Source of the DNA: UBA5189 sp035631615
Lineage (GTDB): Bacteria; Chloroflexota; Limnocylindria; Limnocylindrales; CSP1-4
Assembly: GCA_035631615.1 (NCBI GenBank)
Contig: DASQIK010000016.1
Span: 62,001 to 126,000, forward strand
Reading direction: 5' to 3'
DNA length: 64,000 nucleotides
Shown: one piece after another, positions 16,566-25,497 of the stretch
Layout of the letters: the number at the start of each line of letters is the position of its first letter
Numbering within the stretch: the first letter of the stretch is position 1
The notes under the pieces: model-generated
What the model saw: the letters and a program-made list of their open reading frames with translations, nothing else
What the model was told of the DNA's origin: nothing
Databases searched by the model: none
Position numbers and translations under genes: made by a program

Positions 16566-17981
16566 GTGACCCCCTCGATCACCGCAGACCCCGAATGTGC
16601 GCGTCCGGCTCGCGCTGACGCGCGCGCCGGCGAATCCGAACCCCAGCGCAACTCCTCACCGGGCGCACCGGGCGCACCGGGCGCACCGGGCGCAACGGGC
16701 GCAACGGGCGCATCGGGCGCAACGGGCGCAACGGGCGCAGCTGGGGCAGCGGGCGCAGCGAGCGCCGCGAGCCGCCGAGCCGCTGCCACTCCCGTTCGCG
16801 CCGAGCGGCGCGCCTTCTCCGACATCGACCCCGCGACCTGGAACCAGCTTGCGTTCCTGAACCCGTATGCCACCCCGTTCTCGGCGTGGGCATTCCATCG
16901 AGCGTGGTGGGACGCATACGGCGAGAACGCGCACGACCAGACCGTGGTGATCGTCGATCCATCGGCGGCGGACCCGACGAGACCCGTTGCGATCGTGCCG
17001 CTCATGGATCGCCATGTCCTCGAGCCGAACGACGCCGCGACCCACACGATGCTTCGCCACGCCGAAACGCTCCCCCTCACGCCGGTCGCCCCCACCGCGT
17101 GCGCGGTCTACTTCGGTGCCAGCTACCACGCGGACTACGCCACGCTCCTCGCCCATCCCGCCGACATGCCCCGCGCCGCCGCGGCGCTCGTCGATGCGCT
17201 GGCCCGCGACGCCGTCGCGCCGACGCCCAATCCCGACGACACGGCCCACCTCGACCCCTGGGGCGCGGTCGACCTTCGTCGCCTCCGCCAGGCCGACCCC
17301 GCGACCGACGCCCTCGCCACGGCGTTCGGCACGCGCGAGATCGGCGAGGGCTGGACGCTCAACGTCGAGCGCGAGGACGTCTGCCCGGTCATCCGCATCC
17401 CCGAGGGCGCCGACTTCGACGGCCTGCTCGCGACCCTCGGCAAGAAGGAGCGCCACGAGATCCGGCGCAAGGTCCGGCGCGCCGAGGCGGCGGGCGCCGT
17501 CGAGCTCGTCGAATCGACCGACCCGGTTGCCGACCTCGACGGCTTCATCGACCTCCACCAGGCGCGCTGGGGGGATCGCGGCCTGTTTCCGCCGACGCCC
17601 GGCGGCGACCAGAGCCGGCATTTCATGCGGCGCCTGTTCGAGCTGTTCGGCGAGGCCACGACCTCGAGCGCCGCTCCGGACGCGAGCCACCCGACGGTCC
17701 ACCTGAGCTTCCTGATCGTCGCAGGCAAACGGATCGCGGCGGAGATCCATTTCGAGACCGTCGGCTCGGTCATGTACTACAACGCCGGCGTCGACCCGGA
17801 AGCGCGCGAGCTGTCGCCGGGCGTCGTCCTGCTGGAGCGCCTCGTGCGACGCGCGATCGACCGCGGCAAGTGCCGCGTCGATCTGCTCCGGGGCGACGAG
17901 CCGTACAAGTACGAGTGGGGCGGCGTCGACGAGCCGGTGCAGCGGATCCTCGTTCGCCGCGGCGCGAGGGCGGCCGCGTGA
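16566..17981 (+). CDS. CelD/BioF2-like (FemAB/GNAT-fold) acyltransferase with collagen-like N-terminus
   Basis: The 471-residue protein starts at GTG 16566 behind a leaderless-type -10. Residues about 33-62 are ten GAX triplets (GAP, GAT, GAS, GAA), a collagen-like low-complexity segment. The body has two GNAT-like halves: LNPYATPFSAWAFHRAWWDAYG resembles the start of CelD-type proteins, and the second half carries GKKERHEIRRKVRRAE, LHQARWGDRGLF, IAAEIHFETVGSVMYYNAGVDPEARELSPG and FLRGDEPYKYEW-like residues (LLRGDEPYKYEWGG), the family hallmark. Relatives sit in exopolysaccharide operons and are thought to acylate the polymer. It is coupled by GTGA to a GT4 gene. Confidence 0.85.
   Translation: MTPSITADPECARPARADARAGESEPQRNSSPGAPGAPGAPGATGATGASGATGATGAAGAAGAASAASRRAAATPVRAERRAFSDIDPATWNQLAFLNPYATPFSAWAFHRAWWDAYGENAHDQTVVIVDPSAADPTRPVAIVPLMDRHVLEPNDAATHTMLRHAETLPLTPVAPTACAVYFGASYHADYATLLAHPADMPRAAAALVDALARDAVAPTPNPDDTAHLDPWGAVDLRRLRQADPATDALATAFGTREIGEGWTLNVEREDVCPVIRIPEGADFDGLLATLGKKERHEIRRKVRRAEAAGAVELVESTDPVADLDGFIDLHQARWGDRGLFPPTPGGDQSRHFMRRLFELFGEATTSSAAPDASHPTVHLSFLIVAGKRIAAEIHFETVGSVMYYNAGVDPEARELSPGVVLLERLVRRAIDRGKCRVDLLRGDEPYKYEWGGVDEPVQRILVRRGARAAA
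16662..16751 (+). repeat. Ten 9-bp units encoding a collagen-like (G-A-X)10 tract
   Basis: GGCGCAnCG-type 9-bp units run in frame within the acyltransferase gene, encoding GAP, GAT, GAS and GAA triplets. Confidence 0.9.
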
Positions 17982-19198
17982 CCACCACCTTCCGCATGCC
18001 CCCGATGACGCTGTCCGCCGACCCGTGCTTCGAGCCGGTCGTGCGGCTGCCGCTACCGGCGTCCCGAGACCGGATCCGCGTGGTCGAGCTGCTGGCAACC
18101 GGCACGAATGGCGGCGCCCAGGAGCACGTCTTCAACATCGTGTCGCGCCTCGATCGAAGCCGGTACGACGTTTCCGTCCTGTCACTCGGCAACGGCGCGG
18201 CGATCCGCCGCCTCGAGCGCGCCCACATCGACGTCTGCGTCCTCGACGAGATGGACGATGCCGAGGCGATCCAGGCCGTCGCGGCGCACCTCGGTGCGGT
18301 CAAGGCCGACGTCGTCCACAACCACATGTATCGCGCCGAGGTCGTCGGCACGCAGGCCGCGTGGGTGCTCGCGGCCGCCGGCAAGCGCCGGCCGTACATC
18401 GTCGGTACCGTCCACTCGAGCCGGATCCGCTCGGACGAGGACCGCGAGCTGCTCCGCCAGCTGACGCCGAAGATGGACCACCTGATCGCCGTGTCGCGCG
18501 CCATCGCGCGCAAGCTCGAGGACGAGGGCCGCGTCGGCGCTCCGATCAGCCTGATCTACAACGGCGTCGACCTCACCCGCTACTCAGAGCCGGACATCTG
18601 CGGCACGCTCCACAGCGAATACCCGATCCCGCCGGATTCGCCGATCGTCGGCGTGGTCGCCCGGCTCGAGACGGAGAAAGGCCACCCGACCCTGCTCGAC
18701 GCCTGGCCGGCCGTCGTGGCCGCGGTCCCGAAGGCGCACCTCCTGATCGTGGGCGAGGGCTCGCAGCGCGAGGCCCTGGAGGCGCAGGTCAGCGCGCTCG
18801 GGATCGGGGGATCCGTGACCTTCACCGGCCGCCGCGACGACGTCCCGGCGGTCACCGCGGCCCTCGACGTGGCGGTCCTGCCCAGCTACCGCGAGGCACA
18901 GGGCCTGTCGATCCTTGAGGCGATGGCACTCTCGCGCCCGGTCGTCGCGTCGGCGGTCGGCGGGATCCCGGAGATGATCGAGCACGGCCGAACCGGCCTC
19001 CTCGTGCCCCCGCGCGAGCCGGCCGCGCTCGCCGCGGCGACCGTGCGCCTGCTGACGGATCACCCGTACGCCGACACGCTCGCGAAGGCCGCCCAGAACC
19101 TCGTCCACGACCGCTTCTGCGTCGAGCTCATGGTCCGCGCCATCGAGACCATCTACGACGAGTCCGTCTCCGAAGAACGGCGTCTCGCCGCGGGCTGA
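17978..19198 (+). CDS. Glycosyltransferase family 4
   Basis: GTG 17978 overlaps the preceding stop as GTGA, and the longer open frame is a shadow. The 406-residue GT-B protein has the glycine-rich acceptor loop LLATGTNGGAQEHVFNIVSRL, VVHNHMYRAEVVG, and the linker LIYNGVDLTRYSEP. Its donor domain has IVGVVARLETEKGHPTLLDAW and the E(x7)E element in PSYREAQGLSILEAMALSRPVVASAVGGIPE. It transfers a sugar from a nucleotide donor to a glycan or lipid acceptor. Coupling to the CelD-like acyltransferase suggests both modify the same polymer. Confidence 0.88.
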   Translation: MTTTFRMPPMTLSADPCFEPVVRLPLPASRDRIRVVELLATGTNGGAQEHVFNIVSRLDRSRYDVSVLSLGNGAAIRRLERAHIDVCVLDEMDDAEAIQAVAAHLGAVKADVVHNHMYRAEVVGTQAAWVLAAAGKRRPYIVGTVHSSRIRSDEDRELLRQLTPKMDHLIAVSRAIARKLEDEGRVGAPISLIYNGVDLTRYSEPDICGTLHSEYPIPPDSPIVGVVARLETEKGHPTLLDAWPAVVAAVPKAHLLIVGEGSQREALEAQVSALGIGGSVTFTGRRDDVPAVTAALDVAVLPSYREAQGLSILEAMALSRPVVASAVGGIPEMIEHGRTGLLVPPREPAALAAATVRLLTDHPYADTLAKAAQNLVHDRFCVELMVRAIETIYDESVSEERRLAAG

Positions 19199-19216
19199 TC
19201 GGCCCAGTCCGTCTGC

Positions 19217-19222
19217 GACAAT
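19217..19222 (+). promoter_or_regulatory. -10 element (GACAAT), leaderless start at 19229
   Basis: The GACAAT, preceded by TGC, is 6 nt before GTG 19229. Confidence 0.45.
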
Positions 19223-19228
19223 CCGGCC

Positions 19229-20527
19229 GTGCGACGGCCCGGCCCCTGGCTCGCCCTGGCGATCGTGGTTGGCGTCGCGGTCCGGATCGCGCTGCTGCCG
19301 ACGAACGGCTACGCGGACGACCTGACCCAGTTCGTCGAGTGGGTGCGCCACATCGCGCTCACCGGGCTGCCGAACGCATACGACGCGCCCCTGTCATTCG
19401 GACCGGTGATGGCGTTCGTGTGGGGCATCCTCGCGGCGGTCGATCCGGTGTTCCGGACGGCGATCGATGCGTCCGACCTCGGCGTTCGAATCCTGTTGAA
19501 GCTGCCGGGCACGCTCGCGGACTTCGGGCTCGCGGCGGGGGTCTGGTACGCGCTCCGGGCACGGCCCGGGTGGGCGGCAGCCGGCGCAGCGCTGATCCTC
19601 CTGCATCCGGCGATCTGGTTCGTGAGCGCCTGGTGGGGCCAGTACGAGTCGATCTTCGCGCTCCTCGTCCTGGTCGCGTACCTGTTCGCGAGCGCGGGCC
19701 GCGATGCGCTGGCGGTCGTGGCGCTCACGGCGGCGTTGCTGACCAAGCCGCAGGTGGCGCCGCTGGTCGTGCCGTTCGCGGCGTGGTTCCTCGCGAGAAT
19801 CGGCTGGCGAAGCCCTGCGAGCATCGGCCGGCTGGCGGTGCTCGGCGTCGTCGCGCTCGCGACGACCGCGGTCCTCTGGCTCCCGTTCCTCGCCGCCGCC
19901 GGCCCGGCGAAGTACCTCGCGAATCTCGCCACCTACCAGAACGACGTCTACTCGGTGCTATCGCTGAACGCGTGGAACCTGTGGTGGCTCGTCCAGGAGC
20001 TGTTCGCGGGTGGGTCACTGGTCGGTGACAACCAGGCGTTCATCGGGCCGCTGCCGTTCCGGATCGTCGGGTTCGCGCTGACCGGGCTGCTGCTCGTCGC
20101 CGTGGGCTACGGGGTGTACCGGCGCCCGACGGCGCGGATGCTCGCCCTTGGTCTCGCGGCGGCGGCGCTCGTCGCGTTCGCGTTCCTGACGACGATGCAC
20201 GAGCGCTACGCCTACGCGGCGGTGATCTTCCTCGCGCTCCTGATCGACGATCGACGCGCCCGCTGGATCGCGCTCGCCCTGGGCATCGTGTTCACCCTGA
20301 ACCTTGCGGCCGCAGCATCGAAGGATTACCTCGGCGGGGTCCTCGACGTGACCGGGCCGGTCGGGATCGCGGGCGCGGTCGCAATGGTCGTCATCGCCCT
20401 CGCGCTGGTGTTCGAGGTGCTCCGCGCTTCGGGAGCGAGCGCTTCGGGAGCGAGCGCCGCCACTACCGGCGAAGGAATGCCACGCGATACCAGTGCAGGT
20501 AGTGCGGGAGCCACTTCCGGAGCTTGA
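19229..20527 (+). CDS. Multi-pass membrane mannosyltransferase-like protein (GT-C)
   Basis: The 432-residue protein has the first helix WLALAIVVGVAVRIALLP, then the loop GYADDLTQFVEWVRHIALTGL with the DD pair expected of a GT-C active site. HPAIWFVSAWWGQYESIFALLVLVAYLFA is a strongly conserved block in ALG6/ALG8-like and actinobacterial mannosyltransferases, and LTKPQVAPLVVPFAAWF and TTMHERYAYAAVIF match later family blocks. It probably uses a polyprenyl-phosphate hexose. The Ala/Ser/Gly-rich tail is encoded in 65 bases that also form the end of the convergent GT2 gene. Confidence 0.82.
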   Translation: MRRPGPWLALAIVVGVAVRIALLPTNGYADDLTQFVEWVRHIALTGLPNAYDAPLSFGPVMAFVWGILAAVDPVFRTAIDASDLGVRILLKLPGTLADFGLAAGVWYALRARPGWAAAGAALILLHPAIWFVSAWWGQYESIFALLVLVAYLFASAGRDALAVVALTAALLTKPQVAPLVVPFAAWFLARIGWRSPASIGRLAVLGVVALATTAVLWLPFLAAAGPAKYLANLATYQNDVYSVLSLNAWNLWWLVQELFAGGSLVGDNQAFIGPLPFRIVGFALTGLLLVAVGYGVYRRPTARMLALGLAAAALVAFAFLTTMHERYAYAAVIFLALLIDDRRARWIALALGIVFTLNLAAAASKDYLGGVLDVTGPVGIAGAVAMVVIALALVFEVLRASGASASGASAATTGEGMPRDTSAGSAGATSGA

Positions 20528-21197
20528 AGTTGCTCTGGCCGGCGGTCCGGTCGCGCCACGTCGTCGGGAGCTCGGCGACCCTCCGATGCGCGAGCGTCGC
20601 CTTGACCGTGAGCTCGAGCGCCAGCTCGAAGCCGGCCGTGCTTTCGATCGAGACCGACTCGAGGAAGCGGCGGCTGTAGAGCTTGAAGTTGTTCGTCGGG
20701 TCGTGGGTGGGGACACGCGCGAACCAGTGGAGCGAGAGCCCCGCCGCGCGGCTCATGAGTCGCTTCAGGGGTGGACCGCCGATCTGGCGGCCGCCCTTCA
20801 TGTAGCGCGACGCCGAGACGACGTCGACGCCGCCCTTCGCAAGCGCGACCATCCGATCGACCGCACGCGGGTCGTCCGACCCGTCCGCCATCGAGATCAG
20901 CACGTACGGCGCGGTCGTTCCGGCGATGCCCGCCTTCATCGCGTTGAGGACGCCGCGACCGAGGTCGTTGCGCAGTCCGCGGAGGCCCGGGATCTCCGGC
21001 GCAAGCCGAGCGACGACCGGGACCGTCGTGTCGCCGTCGAAGTCGTAGACGACGACCAGCTCGTGCGGCGTGGTGACCGCACCCGAGAGCGCCCGCAGGA
21101 CCGGCTCGACCGCCTCGCCCTCGTTGTAGACCGGCAGGATGATTGCGAGCTCGGGCGCGCCCGGCACCGCGGGGGCGCCGGCCACCTGGTCGCTCAC
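20463..21197 (-). CDS. Polyprenyl-phosphate-mannose/glucose synthase-like GT2
   Basis: The 244-residue GT2 starts at GTG 21197, which overlaps the SDR gene stop as GTGA; the frame continues upstream only as a shadow. Motifs are AIILPVYNEGEAVEPVL, VVVYDFDGDTTVPV, GVLNAMKAGI, VLISMADGSDDP (DxD region), VSASRYMKGGRQIGG, and THDPTNNFKLYSRRF, which fits the DPM1-like subfamily. It ends with RDRTAGQSNFKLRKW, close to the membrane-proximal motif of these enzymes. The FDGD variant of the usual DDGS is notable. It shares 65 bases with the convergent GT-C gene. Confidence 0.84.
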   Translation of the reverse strand: MSDQVAGAPAVPGAPELAIILPVYNEGEAVEPVLRALSGAVTTPHELVVVYDFDGDTTVPVVARLAPEIPGLRGLRNDLGRGVLNAMKAGIAGTTAPYVLISMADGSDDPRAVDRMVALAKGGVDVVSASRYMKGGRQIGGPPLKRLMSRAAGLSLHWFARVPTHDPTNNFKLYSRRFLESVSIESTAGFELALELTVKATLAHRRVAELPTTWRDRTAGQSNFKLRKWLPHYLHWYRVAFLRR

Positions 21198-22219
21198 AGG
21201 CCCCCCGCGGCGAGCTCCGCGCGGATCCAGGGGATGACCTCGTCGAGCATCGTGTCGAGAGTCGTCGTCGCCTCGAAGCCGAGGACCTCGCGCGCCTTGC
21301 GGACGTCCGGGACGCGGCGCTGCACGTCGTGCTCGAACGGCGGATCGGTGACGTAGCGGAACGGCGGCCCGTCGGGCCCGTGGACCTTGCGCCAGATCAG
21401 CTCGGCGAGCTCGAGCACCGTTGTCGATGCGGCGGTCGACAGGTTGAAGTCGTCGTCGATCGCGTTCGGCGACTCCATCGCGAGCCGGATCCCGTGCGCC
21501 AGGTCGCCGCCGTAGGTGTAGTGGCGGACCTGGTTGCCCTCGCCGAGGATGTGCAGCGGGTCCTGGCCCTGGAGCGCCTTGAGCGCGAGGTCCGGCACGA
21601 CGTGGGACAGGGCGAGCTTGACATTGCCGCTCATGACGTCGGTGTCGCGCAGCGCCCGGCGCTCGCCGATGCCCACGCAGTTGAAAGGCCGGACGATCGT
21701 GTACGGCAGGTGGAATTGTTCCGCGGCGCCCTTTGCGAAGTACTCGGCGGCGAGCTTCTGGAAGCCGTACGTCGAGACGGGCGGCGGCGAGGTCAGCTGG
21801 GCGCCCTCCGGGGTCGGGAAGACGGTCGCCGACTCGTACACCATGGACGAGCTCATCACGACGATGCGCTCGAGCGTGCCACGACGGTGGGCCGCGATCG
21901 CAGCGTCGAATGTCGCGGCGAGGATGCGCTCGTTCTCGGCCAGCAGGTCGTAGGCGAACTCGTGGAAGTAGCTGATCCCGCCGATCATCGCCGCGCTGGC
22001 CACGACCTGGTCGCACTCTCGTGCCAGCTCGGTGAGCAGCGCGACGTCCTTGGCGTCGCCCTCGACGAAGCGATACCGCGGGTGCGCGTCGTACGACTTG
22101 GCGACGCGCCCGTACTTGCTGAAGTTGTCGATGCCGACGACCTCGTGCCCCGCCTCGAGCAGCTCCGGCACGAGGTAGCCGCAGATGAACCCGGCGGCGC
22201 CGGTGACCAGGATTCGCAT
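21194..22219 (-). CDS. NAD-dependent sugar epimerase/dehydratase (extended SDR)
   Basis: ATG 22219 overlaps the upstream stop by one base (TGATG). The 341-residue protein has the Rossmann motif RILVTGAAGFICGYLVPELLE, GIDNFSKYGRVAKSY (NAD-type acidic residue after strand 2), a Ser-rich catalytic strand (VVMSSSMVY), and STYGFQKLAAEYF (YxxxK). PYTIVRPFNCVGIGERRA and a C-terminal VPDVRKAREVLGFEATTTL are typical of NDP-hexose epimerases, dehydratases and decarboxylases. The substrate is not decided by the visible residues. It lies in a four-gene minus-strand unit: sugar dehydrogenase, GT-C protein, this SDR, GT2. Confidence 0.85.
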   Translation of the reverse strand: MRILVTGAAGFICGYLVPELLEAGHEVVGIDNFSKYGRVAKSYDAHPRYRFVEGDAKDVALLTELARECDQVVASAAMIGGISYFHEFAYDLLAENERILAATFDAAIAAHRRGTLERIVVMSSSMVYESATVFPTPEGAQLTSPPPVSTYGFQKLAAEYFAKGAAEQFHLPYTIVRPFNCVGIGERRALRDTDVMSGNVKLALSHVVPDLALKALQGQDPLHILGEGNQVRHYTYGGDLAHGIRLAMESPNAIDDDFNLSTAASTTVLELAELIWRKVHGPDGPPFRYVTDPPFEHDVQRRVPDVRKAREVLGFEATTTLDTMLDEVIPWIRAELAAGGL

Positions 22220-23223
22220 CAGGCGAGGCTCGTTTTCATCGCGGTGGCGGCGATGCCGGTCGCGCCGGGGGCCGGTGTACCGCCCGACCGCTCGAACGCC
22301 TTCGAGGCCGGGCGAATCCCTCGCTCCAGCCATGGTGGGAGGGCACGCCGGCGCTCGATCAATGTGAGGACCGCGAGCCCCACGACACTGGCGAGCGTCA
22401 GGCCGGGGACCGGCAGCGCCCAGAGCACGGCGAGCACCGCTGGCATGACCGGGATCGACATGACCTTGTAGATCGGCTGCGCGTACGGCCACAGCACCGG
22501 CACGGCGAGCCAGAGGGCGCGGCGCGGGCCGAGCGCGGCGAGCGCGATCACCGCGATGGCCATGAGGAGCGGCGCGCCGTAGGTCGAGTCACCGACGTTC
22601 TGGCGCGCCAGGTTGGCGCCGATCCCGGGCAGCTCGTCAAGGAACCGCGCCCAGGGCAGGAAGAGGATGGTCGCCGCGGTCGCGGCCGCAGCCACGACCA
22701 GCGCGGTCATGCGCCGTTCGGCGAGGAGTGGCAGGGCCGCGTACGGCTTCACGAGCACGGCGAGGCCCGCCATGGGAGCGGCGAATCGCGCCTTCGCATC
22801 CCGCCCGACGACGAGCAGGCCGAGCACGAGCACCTCCGGATGCCCGAGCACGATCGCCTCGAACAATGGCGGAAACGCCAGCCAGTACGCGGGCAGGCCG
22901 AGACGTCTGATCGCCCAGATCGAGATCGCGAGGTCGATGCCGACCCACCCGAACCGCGTGAATTCGTGAGGGAGGAAGGCGAACGGCGCGAATGGCAGGA
23001 GCATCGTCGGTGGCCCGGCGAAGATCGCCAGTGGTGGCCCGACCTGCCACGGATCGGCGCCGGTCAGCCAGGCACGCGCCGCGTCCGAGTAGATGACGGC
23101 ATGCGAGCCGAGGATCCCAGGCGCCAGGACGATCACCACGACCGACCAGGCGCTGCCGATCGCGAAGGTGATCGCCAGTGCGAGGTCCCATGACAGCCGA
23201 GGACGGAGTGCGGTGCCGATCAG
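22219..23223 (-). CDS. Multi-pass GT-C-like membrane protein, probable CTG start
   Basis: The first ATG/GTG/TTG in frame is GTG 23139, but starting there would cut the first membrane helix in half. The frame runs upstream without stop through WDLALAITFAIGSAWSVVVI to CTG 23223, whose CTGA overlaps the sugar-dehydrogenase stop just as other NTGA junctions do here. With that start the protein is 334 residues. It matches the paralogue at 13065-14018: DAARAWLTGADPW, PPTMLLPFAPFAFLP, LVKPYAALPLLAERRM. The role is probably lipid-linked sugar transfer. Confidence 0.68.
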   Translation of the reverse strand: MIGTALRPRLSWDLALAITFAIGSAWSVVVIVLAPGILGSHAVIYSDAARAWLTGADPWQVGPPLAIFAGPPTMLLPFAPFAFLPHEFTRFGWVGIDLAISIWAIRRLGLPAYWLAFPPLFEAIVLGHPEVLVLGLLVVGRDAKARFAAPMAGLAVLVKPYAALPLLAERRMTALVVAAAATAATILFLPWARFLDELPGIGANLARQNVGDSTYGAPLLMAIAVIALAALGPRRALWLAVPVLWPYAQPIYKVMSIPVMPAVLAVLWALPVPGLTLASVVGLAVLTLIERRRALPPWLERGIRPASKAFERSGGTPAPGATGIAATAMKTSLA

Positions 23224-24419
23224 AGCCGGATCCCTCCGCCGAGCGCGCCCCAGACGTCGACGACGTCCTTGCCGCCAAGTTCGAGGCCCTTGTACGGCTT
23301 ATGGGGCGCGCCGAGGATCAGGATGTCGCTCTCGCTGACGACCTGCTCCAGCGGGATCAGGCGATCGTCGATCACGTACGGGTCGGTGCACAGCACCCGC
23401 GCGCCGGCCCAGGTGAGCAGCTTGCGCACCTTGTACGACAACGACGCGCGCGTGTCGTCCGACTCGGCCTTGAACGCCATGCCGAGGATCCCGATCGTCT
23501 TGCCCTGGAGCGATTCGTAGCGACGCTGGAGCGCCGACACGATGTACGCGGGGAGGCCCTCGTTGACCTGCATCGCGGCCTGGCCCATCGGGAAGTGGTC
23601 GGTCGTGAAGGCGGAGAGCTGCATCGTGTCCTTGAACAGGCACGGTCCCGCGGCGAAGCCCGGGCTGGGCAGGTCGCGGGCCCGCGGGTAATCCTCGCGG
23701 ATCGCCTGGAGCACGTTGGTGTAGTCCACGCCGGCTTGGTCCGCGATCATGAGGAACTGGTTCGCGACCGCGAATTTCAGGTAGCGCCACGTGTTCGTGA
23801 ACAGCTTCGCGAGCTCGGCCTCCTTCGACGACGTTCGGATCGTCTTGGAGCCGAGGCGCGTGAACAGCTCCGCGGCGCGCAGCGCGGCGCGATCATCGTC
23901 GGCGCCGACGATCTGGGGCAGCGTGTGCAGCTCCTCGAGCGCGTAGCCCTCGGCGATCCGCTCCGGGCAGAACGCCACGTCGACCGTGCAGCCACGTTCG
24001 GCAAGCTGCTGCCCCACGTAGACCGTCGTGCCCGGATAGACGGTGCTCCGCAGAACCACGAGTGCTCCCTCGCGGAGATGCGGCGCGATCTCGGACACGG
24101 TGCGCTCGAAGATCGTCATCGATGGCCCGTGGAATTCGTCCACCGGCGTTCCGACGACGACCACGACGCGGTCCGTCCGCTGCAGCATCCGCGGGTCGCT
24201 GTCGAACGTGAGCCGGCCGGTGGCGAGGACCTCGGGGAGCAGCTTGTCGGCGCCCGACTCACGGAACGGCATCGAGCCGCCGGCGATGCGCTCGATGGTC
24301 GACTTGTTGATGTCGTAGATGCCGACTCGCCACCCCGTCTCGGCAAACGCGAGGCTCAGGGGCAGGCCGACATGGCCGCCGCCGCCGAGCACGACGAGAT
24401 CGAGATCCGACTCCAGCAT
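23220..24419 (-). CDS. UDP-sugar dehydrogenase (UDP-ManNAc/UDP-glucose dehydrogenase family)
   Basis: The 399-residue protein has DLVVLGGGGHVGLPLSLAFAETGWRVGIYDINK (NAD Rossmann), VVVVVGTPVDEF, VVLRSTVYPGTT, and AFCPERIAEGYALEELHTLPQIVG. EAELAKLFTNTWRYLKFAVANQF and the catalytic-Cys segment SPGFAAGPCLFKDTMQL follow. The FCPERIAEG and GPCLFKD wording fits the WecC-like UDP-N-acetylmannosamine branch better than UDP-glucose dehydrogenase, but I cannot settle the substrate. It oxidises the 6-OH of a UDP-sugar to a uronic acid using 2 NAD. ATG 24419 lies 8 nt after TAGAGT; a GTG nine codons upstream is an alternative. Confidence 0.88.
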   Translation of the reverse strand: MLESDLDLVVLGGGGHVGLPLSLAFAETGWRVGIYDINKSTIERIAGGSMPFRESGADKLLPEVLATGRLTFDSDPRMLQRTDRVVVVVGTPVDEFHGPSMTIFERTVSEIAPHLREGALVVLRSTVYPGTTVYVGQQLAERGCTVDVAFCPERIAEGYALEELHTLPQIVGADDDRAALRAAELFTRLGSKTIRTSSKEAELAKLFTNTWRYLKFAVANQFLMIADQAGVDYTNVLQAIREDYPRARDLPSPGFAAGPCLFKDTMQLSAFTTDHFPMGQAAMQVNEGLPAYIVSALQRRYESLQGKTIGILGMAFKAESDDTRASLSYKVRKLLTWAGARVLCTDPYVIDDRLIPLEQVVSESDILILGAPHKPYKGLELGGKDVVDVWGALGGGIRL

Positions 24420-24427
24420 CGGGTTGG

Positions 24428-24433
24428 ACTCTA
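24428..24433 (-). promoter_or_regulatory. -10 element (TAGAGT) for the sugar-dehydrogenase operon
   Basis: TAGAGT on the minus strand is 8 nt from ATG 24419. The oppositely directed GT-C gene starts at 24525, so this region is a divergent promoter. Confidence 0.45.
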
Positions 24434-24509
24434 GCAGTTGGGACACGTCGTCGACGATGGCACATAGGTGAGGGCAGGTGCTGAAAACGCGGGTCTGGAC
24501 GTGTCCCCC

Positions 24510-24515
24510 TACTCT
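24510..24515 (+). promoter_or_regulatory. -10 element (TACTCT) for the GT-C gene at 24525
   Basis: TACTCT is 9 nt before GTG 24525. Confidence 0.4.
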
Positions 24516-24524
24516 GTACGACCC

Positions 24525-25493
24525 GTGACTCGACTGCGAACCTTCACCCGACCCACCGCGTTCCGGACGCTCGATCGCCTGCTCGCTCGCTTGCCCGAGC
24601 CCGTCGAGGCGCGCGTTCGGGATCGGCTCGGCCTCGACCTGTTCGTGGTCGTGGCGGTCGTGGTGGTCGCGCTGCGGCTGTTCAACCGTACCCCGTGGAC
24701 GCCGGTCGTGCTCGACATGCACACGTACTGGGCCACGGGAGCGGGAATCAGCTACGTCAATTCGAATCCATACGCGATCGGCGCCTACCTCTACGCGCCG
24801 GCGTTCGCCCAGCTGCTGTACCCGCTGACCACCCTGCCGTGGCCGTGGTTCGCCGCGCTCTGGACCGCGGCGATCGCGGCGGTCTACATCTGGCTCGTCG
24901 GGCGCTGGGCGTTCCCGATCCTGCTGCTCACGGGGGCGGTCGCGCTCGAGCTGTACCTGGGCCAGATCGACGTGTTCATCGCGGCGGCGATCGTCATCGG
25001 CTTCCGGTACCCGGTCGCGTGGGCCTTCCCGCTGCTGACGAAGGTCGCGCCGGGCATCGGCCTGCTCTGGTTCCTGTTCCGGCGGGAGTGGCGGAATCTC
25101 GCCATCGCGGTGACCGCGACGGTCGCACTGGCGGGTGTCTCGGCGTGGCTCGCGCCGAACCTGTGGCACGAGTGGTACGACCTCCTCCGCCGCAGCATCA
25201 TGGACAGGCAGGTCGTCGAGGGCGCGTACCTGGGCATTCCGGTGTGGCTGCGTCTCCCGTTCGCCGTCGCGATCATCTTCTGGGGCGCCCGCACGTCCCG
25301 GCACTGGACCGTCCCGGTCGCGGTCCTCCTCGCCATGCCGATCCTCTGGATCAACGTCTTCACCCTGCTCCTCGCGGCCGTGCCGCTGCGCGAGGAGTTC
25401 GGCCTCACGCCCGCACGCGCCTGGCTCCTGCGCGAGCGCCTCCTCCCCGACGCCCTCAAGCCCAAGCCCACGGTGGCCCCACAGGCCGGCTGA
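24525..25493 (+). CDS. Multi-pass GT-C-like membrane protein (DUF2029-related)
   Basis: I start it at GTG 24525, 9 nt after TACTCT; the open frame extends 19 codons further. The 322-residue protein has an amphipathic N-terminus, then helix DLFVVVAVVVVALRLF. The outer loop VVLDMHTYWATGAGISYVNSNPYAIGAYLYAPAFAQLLYPL has the same order of elements (acidic residue, small-residue stretch, YxPxF) as the GT87 proteins elsewhere in the window. Later, YPVAWAFPLLTKVAPGIGLLWF matches their conserved Lys-Pro helix. It is probably a polyprenyl-phosphate-sugar-dependent transferase. Confidence 0.72.
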   Translation: MTRLRTFTRPTAFRTLDRLLARLPEPVEARVRDRLGLDLFVVVAVVVVALRLFNRTPWTPVVLDMHTYWATGAGISYVNSNPYAIGAYLYAPAFAQLLYPLTTLPWPWFAALWTAAIAAVYIWLVGRWAFPILLLTGAVALELYLGQIDVFIAAAIVIGFRYPVAWAFPLLTKVAPGIGLLWFLFRREWRNLAIAVTATVALAGVSAWLAPNLWHEWYDLLRRSIMDRQVVEGAYLGIPVWLRLPFAVAIIFWGARTSRHWTVPVAVLLAMPILWINVFTLLLAAVPLREEFGLTPARAWLLRERLLPDALKPKPTVAPQAG

Positions 25494-25497
25494 CCTC

